Assembly: GCA_038238245.1 (NCBI GenBank)
Contig: JBBRXX010000002.1
Coordinates: 124,001 to 188,000 of the forward strand
DNA: 64,000 bases
Reading direction: 5' to 3'
Source of the DNA: DASQHW01 sp038238245
GTDB taxonomy: Bacteria; Actinomycetota; Acidimicrobiia; IMCC26256; PALSA-610
The notes under the pieces: model-generated
Told to the model about the DNA's origin: nothing
What the model saw: the letters and a program-made list of their open reading frames with translations, nothing else
Database searches by the model: none
Shown: positions 49,213 through 57,456 of the stretch, piece after piece
How positions within the stretch are numbered: the first letter of the stretch is position 1
Layout: the number at the start of each line of letters is the position of its first letter
Position numbers and translations under genes: made by a program

Positions 49213-49712
49213 TGAGCTCGTCGCAGCTGCACGTACTGCCTCCCGAGCCTGCAACGTTCCGCACAGTCCTCGGTCACTTCGCCACCGGTGTCACCGTGAT
49301 CACCGCGGTGGACGGCGAGGAGCCTGTCGGCATGGCCTGCAACTCGTTCACCTCGGTGTCGCTCGAACCCGCGCTCGTGCTCTTCTGTGCGGCGAAGGAA
49401 TCGACGACCTGGCCGCGCATCAGGGCGTCCGGGAAGTGGGCGGCGAACATGCTCGCGGAGGACGGCGAAGAGACGTGTCGCTTGTTCGCGCAGCGAGGCA
49501 TCGATCGCTTCGCGCACATCAATTACACGCTCGGCCGGAGCGGCTCGCCGATTCTGCGTGACGCGCTCGCCTTCGTGGATTGCGAGACCGTCGACGAGCA
49601 CGACGCCGGCGATCACACGATCGTCGTCGGTCGTGTCCTCGAGCTCGGGTACGCCTCGGAGGCCAAGCCGCTGATCTTCTATCGCGGCGGGTACGGCCGG
49701 TTCGAGATTTAA
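49212..49712 (+). CDS. Flavin reductase-like FMN-binding protein
   Basis: 166 residues, flavin reductase domain: RTVLGHFATGVTVITAVDGE, GMACNSFTSVSLEPALVLFC and the FMN-site stretch CAAKESTTWPRIRASGKWAA. It supplies reduced flavin to a monooxygenase or acts itself as a reductase. It is translationally coupled to the MBL gene. Confidence 0.92.
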   Translation: MSSSQLHVLPPEPATFRTVLGHFATGVTVITAVDGEEPVGMACNSFTSVSLEPALVLFCAAKESTTWPRIRASGKWAANMLAEDGEETCRLFAQRGIDRFAHINYTLGRSGSPILRDALAFVDCETVDEHDAGDHTIVVGRVLELGYASEAKPLIFYRGGYGRFEI

Positions 49713-49720
49713 CGACCGAA

Positions 49721-50215
49721 GTGGATGCGGCCGCGATCTCGTTCGCGGTCCGTCTCGTGCTGGCGGGAGTGCTCCTCGTCGCGGCCGTTGCGAAGCTGCG
49801 CGCGCCGGCGGTCACACGTCGCCAGACCGTCGCGCTCGTCGGTCACACGGTCGGCGCGGGCGTCTCGATCCTGTTGCCGTTCGTCGAGCTCGTCGTCGCG
49901 GTGATGCTCCTCGGCTGGTGGAGTGCGGCGCCGGGCGTCATCGCGGCGATCCTGTTCGGCGCCTTCACCGTGATCGTGGTGCGGGCGCAGCTGCGCGGCG
50001 TGCCGTGCCCGTGCTTCGGCAGCGGATCGGCCGACACGGGAGCCGGGCCGTGGACGCTCGTGCGGAACGCGCTGTTCCTCGCCTATGCGGTGCTGGCGAC
50101 CGCCTCACCCGATGATGCGCGCCCCGTGGCCGTGCTCGCGGCAGTGATCGTGCTCGGCATCGGGGCGGTCGCGGCGACGCGGCTCGCGGGACCGCGGACC
50201 ATCAACGGGCGGTGA
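49721..50215 (+). CDS. MauE/DoxX-like membrane protein
   Basis: 164 residues, four helices. Its N-terminal VRLVLAGVLLVAAVAKLRAP and the CPCFGSGSAD loop are typical of MauE-type proteins, which support disulfide formation in exported proteins. GTG 49721 follows the flavin reductase by 8 bp. It overlaps the convergent DUF4395 gene by 14 bp. Confidence 0.83.
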   Translation: MDAAAISFAVRLVLAGVLLVAAVAKLRAPAVTRRQTVALVGHTVGAGVSILLPFVELVVAVMLLGWWSAAPGVIAAILFGAFTVIVVRAQLRGVPCPCFGSGSADTGAGPWTLVRNALFLAYAVLATASPDDARPVAVLAAVIVLGIGAVAATRLAGPRTINGR

Positions 50216-50618
50216 ACCTCCGCAGCTTGTCGCCGAGGTGGATCCGCGTCGTCGCTGCGAAGATCGCGACGATCGCGGCCCCGATCACGATGAGCCAACC
50301 GAGCGGGGCAATACCGAGACCGAAGCCGAGCATCGCGACCGCGCACAGACCCGCAACCAACGCGTCTTGCCGGCGGATGGTCAGCGGGTCGATGAGCACG
50401 CCGCCCGCCGCGAGGCGCGGCGCGAGGAGCCGCGCGAACGCGACATGGAACGGATTCGCCCGGGGGCCGATCGCGGCACCCACCGCGAGCACCACCCCGA
50501 CGACGAGAACGATCAGCGGGAAGCCGAACACGAACGCGGCAAGCAACAGCACGCCGACCGACCCCTGCACCAGCCGGTCACCGCGGGCATCGACGCCTCC
50601 GTGCGGCGGGAGATCCAC
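50202..50618 (-). CDS. DUF4395 membrane protein
   Basis: 138 residues with about four helices: GGVDARGDRLVQGSVGVLLL, FPLIVLVVGVVLAVGAAIGP and the RDALVAGLC-like helix before IAPLGWLIVIGAAIVAIF. The pattern matches DUF4395, often found beside thioredoxin/MauE genes. A TATCGT box (50625-50630, minus strand) lies 6 nt before GTG 50618. Confidence 0.83.
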   Translation of the reverse strand: MDLPPHGGVDARGDRLVQGSVGVLLLAAFVFGFPLIVLVVGVVLAVGAAIGPRANPFHVAFARLLAPRLAAGGVLIDPLTIRRQDALVAGLCAVAMLGFGLGIAPLGWLIVIGAAIVAIFAATTRIHLGDKLRRFTAR

Positions 50619-50646
50619 CGCCGCACGATATTCCCTACGTGTCTGC

Positions 50647-51138
50647 TCAGGAGTCTCTGTGTGAGACCGAGTCCGCGGCCGCGTAGAGCGCCGCGATGTC
50701 GAGCTTCTTCATGCCGAGCATGGCCTTCATGGCTCGCTGCGCGCGTTCGTGGTCCGGGTCGTGCATCATCAGCTTGGCCAGGTCGGACGGCACGACTTGC
50801 CACGACACGCCGTACTTGTCCTTGAGCCACCCGCACGGACCTTCCTCGCCACCTTCGGAGAGCCTGGCCCAGTAGTAGTCGATCTCCTCCTGGTCGGCGC
50901 AGTTGATCAACAGTGAGATCGACTCGGTGAAGGGGAACTGAGGTCCGCCATCGATCGCCGTGAACTCCTGACCGTCGAGCACGAAGTCGACGGTCAGCAC
51001 GGTCCCGGCCTCTCGCGGCCCGGCCTCGCCGTAATAGGAGACGTCTCTGATCTCCGAGTTCGGGAACACCGAGATGTAGAACTCGGCGGCTTCCTTGCTC
51101 TCGGTGTCGAACCAGAGGTTGGGGGTGATCCGGGGCAT
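50647..51138 (-). CDS. PhnB-like VOC-fold protein
   Basis: 163 residues. It begins MPRITPNLWFDTESKEAAEF, a PhnB/3-demethylubiquinone methyltransferase-like VOC signature, with TVDFVLDGQEFTAIDGGPQF and YWARLSEGGEEGPCGWLKDK. The closing segment VPSDLAKLMMHDPDHERAQR is typical. Enzymatic role unknown. The better start is ATG 51138, with AGGAG upstream; the 29-residue extension is a shadow. Confidence 0.88.
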   Translation of the reverse strand: MPRITPNLWFDTESKEAAEFYISVFPNSEIRDVSYYGEAGPREAGTVLTVDFVLDGQEFTAIDGGPQFPFTESISLLINCADQEEIDYYWARLSEGGEEGPCGWLKDKYGVSWQVVPSDLAKLMMHDPDHERAQRAMKAMLGMKKLDIAALYAAADSVSHRDS

Positions 51139-51266
51139 GGCGGTGCTCCTGTCAACGGCGTTGCGGCGCTTCACCGGTGCTGACCGGGCCGCCGGTCCAG
51201 AATCATCGCCGGCGACGAAGCTCACATGTTCTCAAGGTGTCGCTCTCAGCGTCCGACCCTTGAGCC

Positions 51267-52868
51267 ATGGACCACGTCAATCGCCCGCGCCCGGACGCGA
51301 TCGTGACGGCCTTCAAGAGGTTGTTGTGCGCGCATTCACATACCCGGGTCGCAGCGATCGATGTGCACGGCCTGTTCGTTCCGGCGCCCGAGACGCTGGA
51401 TCTGGGCGACGCCGGCGTGCTGTCGGCAAGGTCGATGCTCGATGTCGTCGACCCCTCACATCGGATCGTGGTGATCGATGCCTGGGATCGTGTACGCGCG
51501 CGCGGCGCCGCGAAAGCGACGATCGCCTTGCGGGGCGGACAGTGCGCGCAGCTGTACTTCTTCGACCTCCGTCCCGACCACGGGGTGCTCGTCGGTGTCG
51601 TCGTGGCTGACTCGGACGTCGACCTGCTCACCAACACCGTCACGACGGATGTCGTCCCGCGCGTTTCGGTGCAACGCAAGAATGATGTCGCGGTGTTCCT
51701 CGATGTCGACGACGCGACCACGAAGATGCTCGGTTGGTCGCGAGAGGAGATGATCGGGCAGGGATCGCTGGAGTTCGTCCATCCCGATGATCACAACCGT
51801 GCCATCGAGAGCTGGATGGACATGCTCACAACTCCTGGCAGCGCGCTGCGAACACGATTGCGATATCAGCATGCCGACGGTCGCTTCGTGTGGCTGGAGA
51901 TCACGAACCACAACCTGCTGGCGGATCCTCAGCACGAGTGTGTCGTCACGGAGGCACTCGATGTCGGCGACGAGATGGCAGCCCACGACGCGGTTCGCGC
52001 GAACGAGAGACTCCTGCGCCGGGTGGCCGAGACGATTCCCCTCGGACTTTTGCACCTGGACCGGCAAGGAATTGTCGTATACGGCAACGAGCGGATCCAC
52101 GACGTGCTCGGAGTGCCGAAACCCGTTGCCGACGCCGATCCGTTCTCGAACGTGACGACGCGCGACAGGAGCCGCCTCGACGACGCGTTGCGCGGGCTGA
52201 TGCATGATGGCATCGATCGCGATCTCGAGGTCGTCGTCGCGAGTCGGCGCCACGCCGATCGGCGCCTGTGCCACGTTCGGCTTCGAGCATTGACCGACGA
52301 TGACGCGATCGTGAGCGGCGCCATCGTGTGCGTCGAGGACGTGACCGAGCGCGCCCACGCTCGGGCGGAGCTCGAGAACCGGGCCACGTACGACGCGTTG
52401 ACCGGCTGCCTCAATCGCGTGTCGGTCCTCGGGCGTCTGCGCAGCCTCGTGGAAGTGGATTCGAGGGTCGGTGTCGTCTTCGTGGATCTCGACGGGTTCA
52501 AGCGAGTCAACGACGAATGCGGCCACGCGACCGGCGACGCGGTGCTGATGGAGGCCGCGCGACGCGTGCAGGAGTGCGTCCGCGAGACCGACATCGTCGG
52601 ACGGCTCGGAGGCGACGAGTTCTTGGTGGTGTGCCCCGCCATCGAGAGCGGCGCGGCCGTCTTCGAAGTCGCGATGCGGATCTCGAACGCGCTCGCCGTG
52701 CCGCTCGTGCTCGACGAGGGACCGTTCACCATGCAAGCCAGCATCGGCGTCGCCGTCGCGGACGACGGCAATGAACCGGAATCGTTGGTCGCCAACGCCG
52801 ATGCCGCGATGTACGTCTCGAAACGCAACGGCGACGGTCGACCCGTTGCCTACGTGCCTACCGCGTGA
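51267..52868 (+). CDS. PAS-GGDEF diguanylate cyclase
   Basis: 533 residues. An N-terminal unknown sensory region (about 1-130) is followed by two PAS-like domains (about 140-245, 255-365). The GGDEF domain (about 372-530) has RATYDALTGCLNR, active GGDEF at 448-452 and the inhibitory I-site RETD (439-442) five residues before it. It makes cyclic di-GMP and should be product-inhibited. There is no membrane segment, so it senses a cytosolic cue; no EAL domain is present. Confidence 0.93.
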   Translation: MDHVNRPRPDAIVTAFKRLLCAHSHTRVAAIDVHGLFVPAPETLDLGDAGVLSARSMLDVVDPSHRIVVIDAWDRVRARGAAKATIALRGGQCAQLYFFDLRPDHGVLVGVVVADSDVDLLTNTVTTDVVPRVSVQRKNDVAVFLDVDDATTKMLGWSREEMIGQGSLEFVHPDDHNRAIESWMDMLTTPGSALRTRLRYQHADGRFVWLEITNHNLLADPQHECVVTEALDVGDEMAAHDAVRANERLLRRVAETIPLGLLHLDRQGIVVYGNERIHDVLGVPKPVADADPFSNVTTRDRSRLDDALRGLMHDGIDRDLEVVVASRRHADRRLCHVRLRALTDDDAIVSGAIVCVEDVTERAHARAELENRATYDALTGCLNRVSVLGRLRSLVEVDSRVGVVFVDLDGFKRVNDECGHATGDAVLMEAARRVQECVRETDIVGRLGGDEFLVVCPAIESGAAVFEVAMRISNALAVPLVLDEGPFTMQASIGVAVADDGNEPESLVANADAAMYVSKRNGDGRPVAYVPTA

Positions 52869-52932
52869 TCGCTCCCGCCGGGCCGAGCCACGGCGGAACG
52901 ACGGCGTGTGGCTCGACCCGGGCGTGTCGACC

Positions 52933-53352
52933 TCAGCGTGGTCCTGACTCGATGCTCGTGACCTTGAAGCTCGCGTCGACCTTCACCGTCACCTGCGAGC
53001 CGTCGGCCTTGGTCACGTGCGCTTCGTAGGGCGATCCCTCGGCATCGTTCTCGACCCGTTGGATCGTGCCGCCCGGTACGGCCGCGGCCGCTGCGGCCTT
53101 GACCTTCGCCGCGGTGTCACCGGTGAGCAAAGCCTCGGTGATGCGGTTCGCCGTGTGTCCACCCTTGGTCGGATCGAACGCGGGGGCGGTCGCGGCGGCG
53201 TTCGACGGTGATGTCGACGAGGACGCCGCGGTGGTGGTGCTCGTGGCGGCCCCGCCGATCGCGGGGGTGAGCACGGTGGCGCCGAAGATTCCTCCGGCTG
53301 CGATCGCACCGAGCACCGATGCGGCCAGGACGCCTTTTCGGGGGGTTTTCAT
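52933..53352 (-). CDS. Exported PepSY-like protein
   Basis: 139 residues. The N-terminal helix VLAASVLGAIAAGGIFGATVL (about 8-28) is a signal or anchor. A Thr/Ser/Ala linker leads to a PepSY-like module with NRITEALLTGDTAAKVKAAA and YEAHVTKADGSQVTVKVDAS. PepSY domains often inhibit peptidases. AAGGGAAG before ATG 53352 decides the start. A 17-bp inverted repeat at 53378-53394 lies upstream. Confidence 0.8.
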   Translation of the reverse strand: MKTPRKGVLAASVLGAIAAGGIFGATVLTPAIGGAATSTTTAASSSTSPSNAAATAPAFDPTKGGHTANRITEALLTGDTAAKVKAAAAAAVPGGTIQRVENDAEGSPYEAHVTKADGSQVTVKVDASFKVTSIESGPR

Positions 53353-53377
53353 GACTGGCTTCCCTTCTTCCGTTCGC

Positions 53378-53394
53378 ATCCCGAACCGTTCGGG
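53378..53394. promoter_or_regulatory. Inverted repeat upstream of the PepSY gene
   Basis: TCCCGAA-CCG-TTCGGGA, a perfect 7-bp inverted repeat with 3-nt centre, 26 bp before the start codon; operator or 5' UTR hairpin. Confidence 0.45.
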
Positions 53395-53578
53395 ACGATC
53401 TCACGATCGCAACCGGACGTGAATGTGGGCTGGCGGTGAGAAAAGAAACGGTGAAGATGATCCGGTGACTCTTGGCACGACAGGCGCCTCATTCCGCCCA
53501 GGCCCTTCCCGAAACGCGGCCATTTGGTTACCCTGCGTGTTCAGGGCCTACGGCAAGACCCCGCGGGAAGGACCAGGA

Positions 53579-55486
53579 GTGGAAGTACCTCCGTCAGGGC
53601 GTGAGATTTCGGCGTCGGCGCGCACGGCCGAGGACACCCGCTTGCTCGGCATCGGCGACCTGGGGCTGATGGGAGGCGCCGACGTCCTGACCGACGCCCT
53701 CGACGTCGGCCGTATCCGGGAGTCGACCCGCCGCCTGCGCCTCTGGCGCCTGTTCTTCTGGCTGACCCCGGTGGCCGCCTACATCTACTGGCGGATCGGC
53801 ACGACGAACCCGATTCGCCTCGGCATGCCGCATCTGACCCAGACGCAGATGCAGATCTTCCTCCCGCTCGGGCTCATGGTCGTGCTCTGCATCGTGCTCG
53901 TCGTCCCGATGGTCGCGATGGGGAAGTCACCGCACGTTCGCTACGACCCGAGCGAGATCGATGTCACGCTCGACGACGTCGTCGGCCTCGGTCCGGTGAA
54001 GGACGAGGTCGTCAAGTCCCTGAATCTCTTCCTCGGCTACCAGACGTTCCGCCGTGTGATGGGCGGCAACCCGCGAAAAGGTGTGCTGTTCGAGGGGCCG
54101 CCCGGAACCGGCAAGACGTACATGGCGAAGGCGATGGCGCGCGAAGCCGGAGTGCCCTTCCTCTTCGTGTCCTCCACCGCGTTCCAGTCGCAGTTCTACG
54201 GCGCGACCGGCCGCAAGATCCGGAACTTCTTCAAGGAGCTGCGCAAGGCGGCCCGCGAAGAGGGTGGCGCGATCGGCTTCATCGAGGAGATCGACGCGAT
54301 CGCCGGCGCGCGCAGCGGCATGCGCATGACGCCGCTCGCCTCGAGCCCGACAGACGCGTGGGGCCGTCAGCTCGCGCCCAGTCATTCGAGCGAGGGCATC
54401 TCGGGCGTCGTCAACGAGCTGCTGATCCAGCTGCAGTCGTTCGACGCGCCGACGGGCGGGCACGCGTTCAAGGGCTGGTGGATCGACGGGCTCAATCGCT
54501 TCCTGCCGACCCATCGTCGCATCAAGAAACGTCCGCCGGAGGCGTCGAACATTCTCGTGATCGCTGCGACGAACCGCGCCGCGGACCTCGACCCGGCGCT
54601 GATGCGCCCGGGCCGGTTCGACCGGTCGATCCACTTCGACATTCCCAGCCGGTCCGGTCGCCGCGAGATCATCGACTACTACCTCAACAAGAAGGCGCAC
54701 GTCCCCGAGCTCGACAAGGAGGAGCGGCGCGACCAGCTCGCGGCGATGACCTTCGGGTACACGCCGGTCATGATCGAGCACCTCTTCGACGAGGCGCTCG
54801 TGTGGGCACTGCGCGAGGGCAAGGCGTCCATGGACTGGACCGACGTGCAGCAGGCGAAGCTCACCGAGGAGATCGGTCTCAAGCAGCCGGTCGAGTACAT
54901 GGAAGACGAGAAGCGCACGATCGCGACGCACGAGGCCGGTCACGCGACGGTCGCATACCTCGTCGGCCAGAACCGCAAGCTCGAGGTGTTGTCGATCATC
55001 AAGCGACGCGACGCGCTCGGGCTGCTCGCGCACACCGACACCGAGGAGCGGTTCACCCGCACGCGCTCCGAGCTCGTCGGGATGATGAAGATCGCGTTCG
55101 GCGGCATGAGCGCCGAGGAGCTGTTCTTCGGAGAGTCCGGCACCGGACCTTCGGGCGACCTCGTTCACGCGACGAAGATCGCGGCGCAGATGGTCGGCTC
55201 GTTCGGCATGGCCGGCACGCTGGTGTCGTACGAGGCGGTCGAAGCCGGGCCGCTCACGCAGGGAATCGTGAGCAAGGTGCTCGGCAACGAAGACGCACGC
55301 ACGGCGGTCGAGAGGTTGCTCGGGCAGGCGAAGGCTGATGTGCACCGGTTGCTCGACGACCACCGGCACCTCGTCGTCGCGCTGCGCGACGAGCTGCTTG
55401 CGAAGGAGGAGCTCGTCGGCGACGAGATCGTCGACGTGCTGCGCGAGGCCGAGGCGCGACACCAGCTCGCGCAGAGCGGGATGTAG
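53579..55486 (+). CDS. Divergent FtsH-like AAA+ membrane metalloprotease
   Basis: 635 residues. Two N-terminal membrane helices (about 45-65 and 83-108) flank a short loop, smaller than in FtsH. The AAA+ module has Walker A GPPGTGKT (173-180), Walker B FIEEIDAI (E for the usual D) and arginine-finger region ATNRAADLDPALMRPGRFDR. An insert of about 50 residues lies between Walker B and that region. The protease motif HEAGH (451-455) is intact, with GGMSAEELFFGESGTG. It is a probable membrane-protein quality-control protease, distinct from housekeeping FtsH. GTG 53579 has AAGGA upstream. The sigma gene follows 36 bp later. Confidence 0.88.
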   Translation: MEVPPSGREISASARTAEDTRLLGIGDLGLMGGADVLTDALDVGRIRESTRRLRLWRLFFWLTPVAAYIYWRIGTTNPIRLGMPHLTQTQMQIFLPLGLMVVLCIVLVVPMVAMGKSPHVRYDPSEIDVTLDDVVGLGPVKDEVVKSLNLFLGYQTFRRVMGGNPRKGVLFEGPPGTGKTYMAKAMAREAGVPFLFVSSTAFQSQFYGATGRKIRNFFKELRKAAREEGGAIGFIEEIDAIAGARSGMRMTPLASSPTDAWGRQLAPSHSSEGISGVVNELLIQLQSFDAPTGGHAFKGWWIDGLNRFLPTHRRIKKRPPEASNILVIAATNRAADLDPALMRPGRFDRSIHFDIPSRSGRREIIDYYLNKKAHVPELDKEERRDQLAAMTFGYTPVMIEHLFDEALVWALREGKASMDWTDVQQAKLTEEIGLKQPVEYMEDEKRTIATHEAGHATVAYLVGQNRKLEVLSIIKRRDALGLLAHTDTEERFTRTRSELVGMMKIAFGGMSAEELFFGESGTGPSGDLVHATKIAAQMVGSFGMAGTLVSYEAVEAGPLTQGIVSKVLGNEDARTAVERLLGQAKADVHRLLDDHRHLVVALRDELLAKEELVGDEIVDVLREAEARHQLAQSGM

Positions 55487-55521
55487 AAACCGGCATCCCG
55501 GAGCTCCCGTCCCGCCTGACG

Positions 55522-56055
55522 TTGGCGGGTCGAGAACCGAATTGGCCGCTCGAGCGTCTCTTCTCCGTGGCGCCCGCCGACCTGACCGCGTTCTGCGAAG
55601 CGGAATGGCCGCGCCTGGTCGGTGCCCTCAGCCTCTATACGGGCGATGCCGATCTCGCCGAGGAGCTCGCGCAGGAGGCCGTCGCGCGCGTGTGCCGGCA
55701 TTGGCGCCGCGTCCGAACCATGGACGTGCCGGCCGCATGGCTGCATCGGGTCGCGCGCAATCTCGCACACTCGCACTTCCGACGCGCCCGGGCCGGGGCG
55801 CGCGCACACGAGCGGGCGCGAGTGGATCTCGAGCACGTCGCCGGCGACGACGCCGTTGCGTTGCGGGTCGTCGTCGCGTCCCTCCCACCGCGCGAGCGCG
55901 ATGCGATCGTGGCGCGCTTCTACCTCGGGATGTCGGTGCGGGAGACGGCCGGCGCGCTCGAGTGCCCGGAGGGCACCGTCAAGACCTTGACGCACCGCGC
56001 CATCGCGCGGCTGCGAGACGCGGGCTTCGTCGACGAGGAGATCATCGATGCCTGA
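55522..56055 (+). CDS. ECF-type (SigE family) RNA polymerase sigma factor
   Basis: About 177 residues from TTG 55522; GTG 55567 is the alternative and would remove 15 residues. Region 2 includes GDADLAEELAQEAVARVCRH and MDVPAAWLHRVARNLAHSHF; region 4 has LPPRERDAIVARFYLGMSVR and ECPEGTVKTLTHRAIARLR. It redirects transcription, probably to envelope stress. The next gene overlaps it by 8 bp and is its likely partner. Confidence 0.9.
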   Translation: MAGREPNWPLERLFSVAPADLTAFCEAEWPRLVGALSLYTGDADLAEELAQEAVARVCRHWRRVRTMDVPAAWLHRVARNLAHSHFRRARAGARAHERARVDLEHVAGDDAVALRVVVASLPPRERDAIVARFYLGMSVRETAGALECPEGTVKTLTHRAIARLRDAGFVDEEIIDA

Positions 56056-56776
56056 CATCAGTTCTGTGCTCGAGCGCGCCGCAGCCACGCCGACGCGCGG
56101 TCCCGACGTCGAGCGTCCGTTGCGGCGGCGTCGGCGGAGACGCATCGCGGCCGCGACGTCAGCTGCGTGCGTGATGCTTGCGGGAATCGCGGTGCTTGCG
56201 AGCGCCCTGCAGCCGCAGCACCGGAGCGGCCGGGTACAGGTCGTGCCGCCGCCCCCGGCCGTGAGCAGCACCGCGACATCACACGGCGCGGCGATCGAGG
56301 TGCCGCCGGGTTGGCACGTGACGACGAAGCCGCTTGCCCCGTGGTTGTACTCGCCGTTCGAGCTCTTCTCGATCGCGACCACGCCGCTCGAGCAGGCGCC
56401 GCCTCTGACGGTCGATCCGCAGCGCTGTACTCCCCCGACCGGGCAGGTGCTGCTGCCCGCCGCCGACTGCAACACCAACCAAGCCGCGTGTCCGAGCGAG
56501 ATCCCGCAGGTCGCCGTGGACGGGATCGCCCCGGACGGTGCGTACCTCTGGATCGGAGAGTGGCGGGGCGGCCTCTACCAGCCCGGGCTCCGGCCCCCCA
56601 CGTTCGACGGCGTGACGCTCCACGACCTGTGCGCACTGCCCCGCGGTCTCGAGGCGTACGGCGGGGCCTACCGCGACGGCACTACCGACTTCGAGGTAAC
56701 GATGATGTTCGGTCCCGATGCGCCGCCGGCGCGGCGCGCGGACATCAACCGCATGCTCGACTCCCTGCGCTTCTAG
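56048..56776 (+). CDS. Membrane protein, probable sigma-factor partner
   Basis: 242 residues. A basic cytosolic stretch PLRRRRRRRIAAA, one membrane helix (about 34-52) and an extracytoplasmic domain with Cys pairs (RCTPP, DCNTN, ACPSE). The start overlaps the sigma gene by 8 bp, the usual arrangement for a membrane partner or anti-sigma factor. No zinc-binding anti-sigma motif is visible, so the role is inferred only from context. Confidence 0.7.
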   Translation: MPDISSVLERAAATPTRGPDVERPLRRRRRRRIAAATSAACVMLAGIAVLASALQPQHRSGRVQVVPPPPAVSSTATSHGAAIEVPPGWHVTTKPLAPWLYSPFELFSIATTPLEQAPPLTVDPQRCTPPTGQVLLPAADCNTNQAACPSEIPQVAVDGIAPDGAYLWIGEWRGGLYQPGLRPPTFDGVTLHDLCALPRGLEAYGGAYRDGTTDFEVTMMFGPDAPPARRADINRMLDSLRF

Positions 56777-57279
56777 CGCCAGCTCATGTGCACTTTGCAT
56801 CCCCAGCCGCTGATGCCGTGACGCGCGTAGATGCGTTCGGCGACGATGATCTGCTGCTCCTTCGTCGCGTACCCGGGATTGGACGCGAACTCGTCACCGC
56901 CGAACGCGTGCCACGTGCCGATGAAGATGCCGAGACCACCGCCGTAGCGATCGACGACGTTCCAATCACCGCCGTTTTCGCATCGCGCGAGCTCGTCCCA
57001 TTGCGCGGTGCGTTGCTGTGCCGCGCGCAACAACGCGATCGCTTGCAACGTCCGCTCCGCATGTGCGCGCACCGTGTGCCGTCGCGACGACAGCAGATGT
57101 GCATCGATCTTGCGGACCGGAACCGCGGGCGTGACACGCGGTGGTGGTGCGGTCACTGCGTTTGACGTCGACGGGTGTGGCGCGTCGACCGCGGACCATG
57201 CCGCAACCGGCAGTGCCAGCAAGAACGCGAGCGCGCGCAGCGGGTGCGCGCGACGACGTGAGGAACGAGGTTGGTGCAT
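56773..57279 (-). CDS. Rpf-like (resuscitation-promoting factor) transglycosylase
   Basis: 168 residues. N-terminal signal/anchor (about 14-31, LRALAFLLALPVAAWSAV), then a C-terminal Rpf domain: WDELARCENGGDWNVVDRYG with catalytic Glu101, followed by GLGIFIGTWHAFGGDEF. Cys100 and Cys161 are placed for the conserved disulfide. It would cleave peptidoglycan and help growth resumption. It shares a 4-nt stop overlap with the convergent membrane protein. Confidence 0.88.
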   Translation of the reverse strand: MHQPRSSRRRAHPLRALAFLLALPVAAWSAVDAPHPSTSNAVTAPPPRVTPAVPVRKIDAHLLSSRRHTVRAHAERTLQAIALLRAAQQRTAQWDELARCENGGDWNVVDRYGGGLGIFIGTWHAFGGDEFASNPGYATKEQQIIVAERIYARHGISGWGCKVHMSWR

Positions 57280-57402
57280 TGCGCATTACTCCCTTGGCCC
57301 GGAGAACGTGCTGGAGGTGCCACCACCTCGGCGCAGCCGCGCGGGCGCAGCCGGGGGCAACAGGGGAATGCCGTGCTGTACCCCTCGGACCCATCCCGGA
57401 AA

Positions 57403-57436
57403 CCTGACGGGAGCGTCAGGGTCGCGCTGCTAGCCT
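57403..57436 (+). promoter_or_regulatory. Inverted repeat and -10 box before the ABC exporter operon
   Basis: CCTGACGGGAGCGTCAGG (57403-57420) is a perfect 7-bp inverted repeat with a 4-nt spacer, just ahead of TAGCCT (57431-57436), so it sits at the -35 position. It is a likely operator. Confidence 0.5.
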
Positions 57437-57456
57437 CGTTCGACGGTGAGCGGGTA

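Noticed and set aside
57280..57456. Cyclic di-AMP (ydaO) riboswitch before the Rpf-like gene
   Set aside because: Actinobacterial rpf genes often have one, but I could not find the conserved GGGTGAATC-type segments; only simple hairpins are visible.
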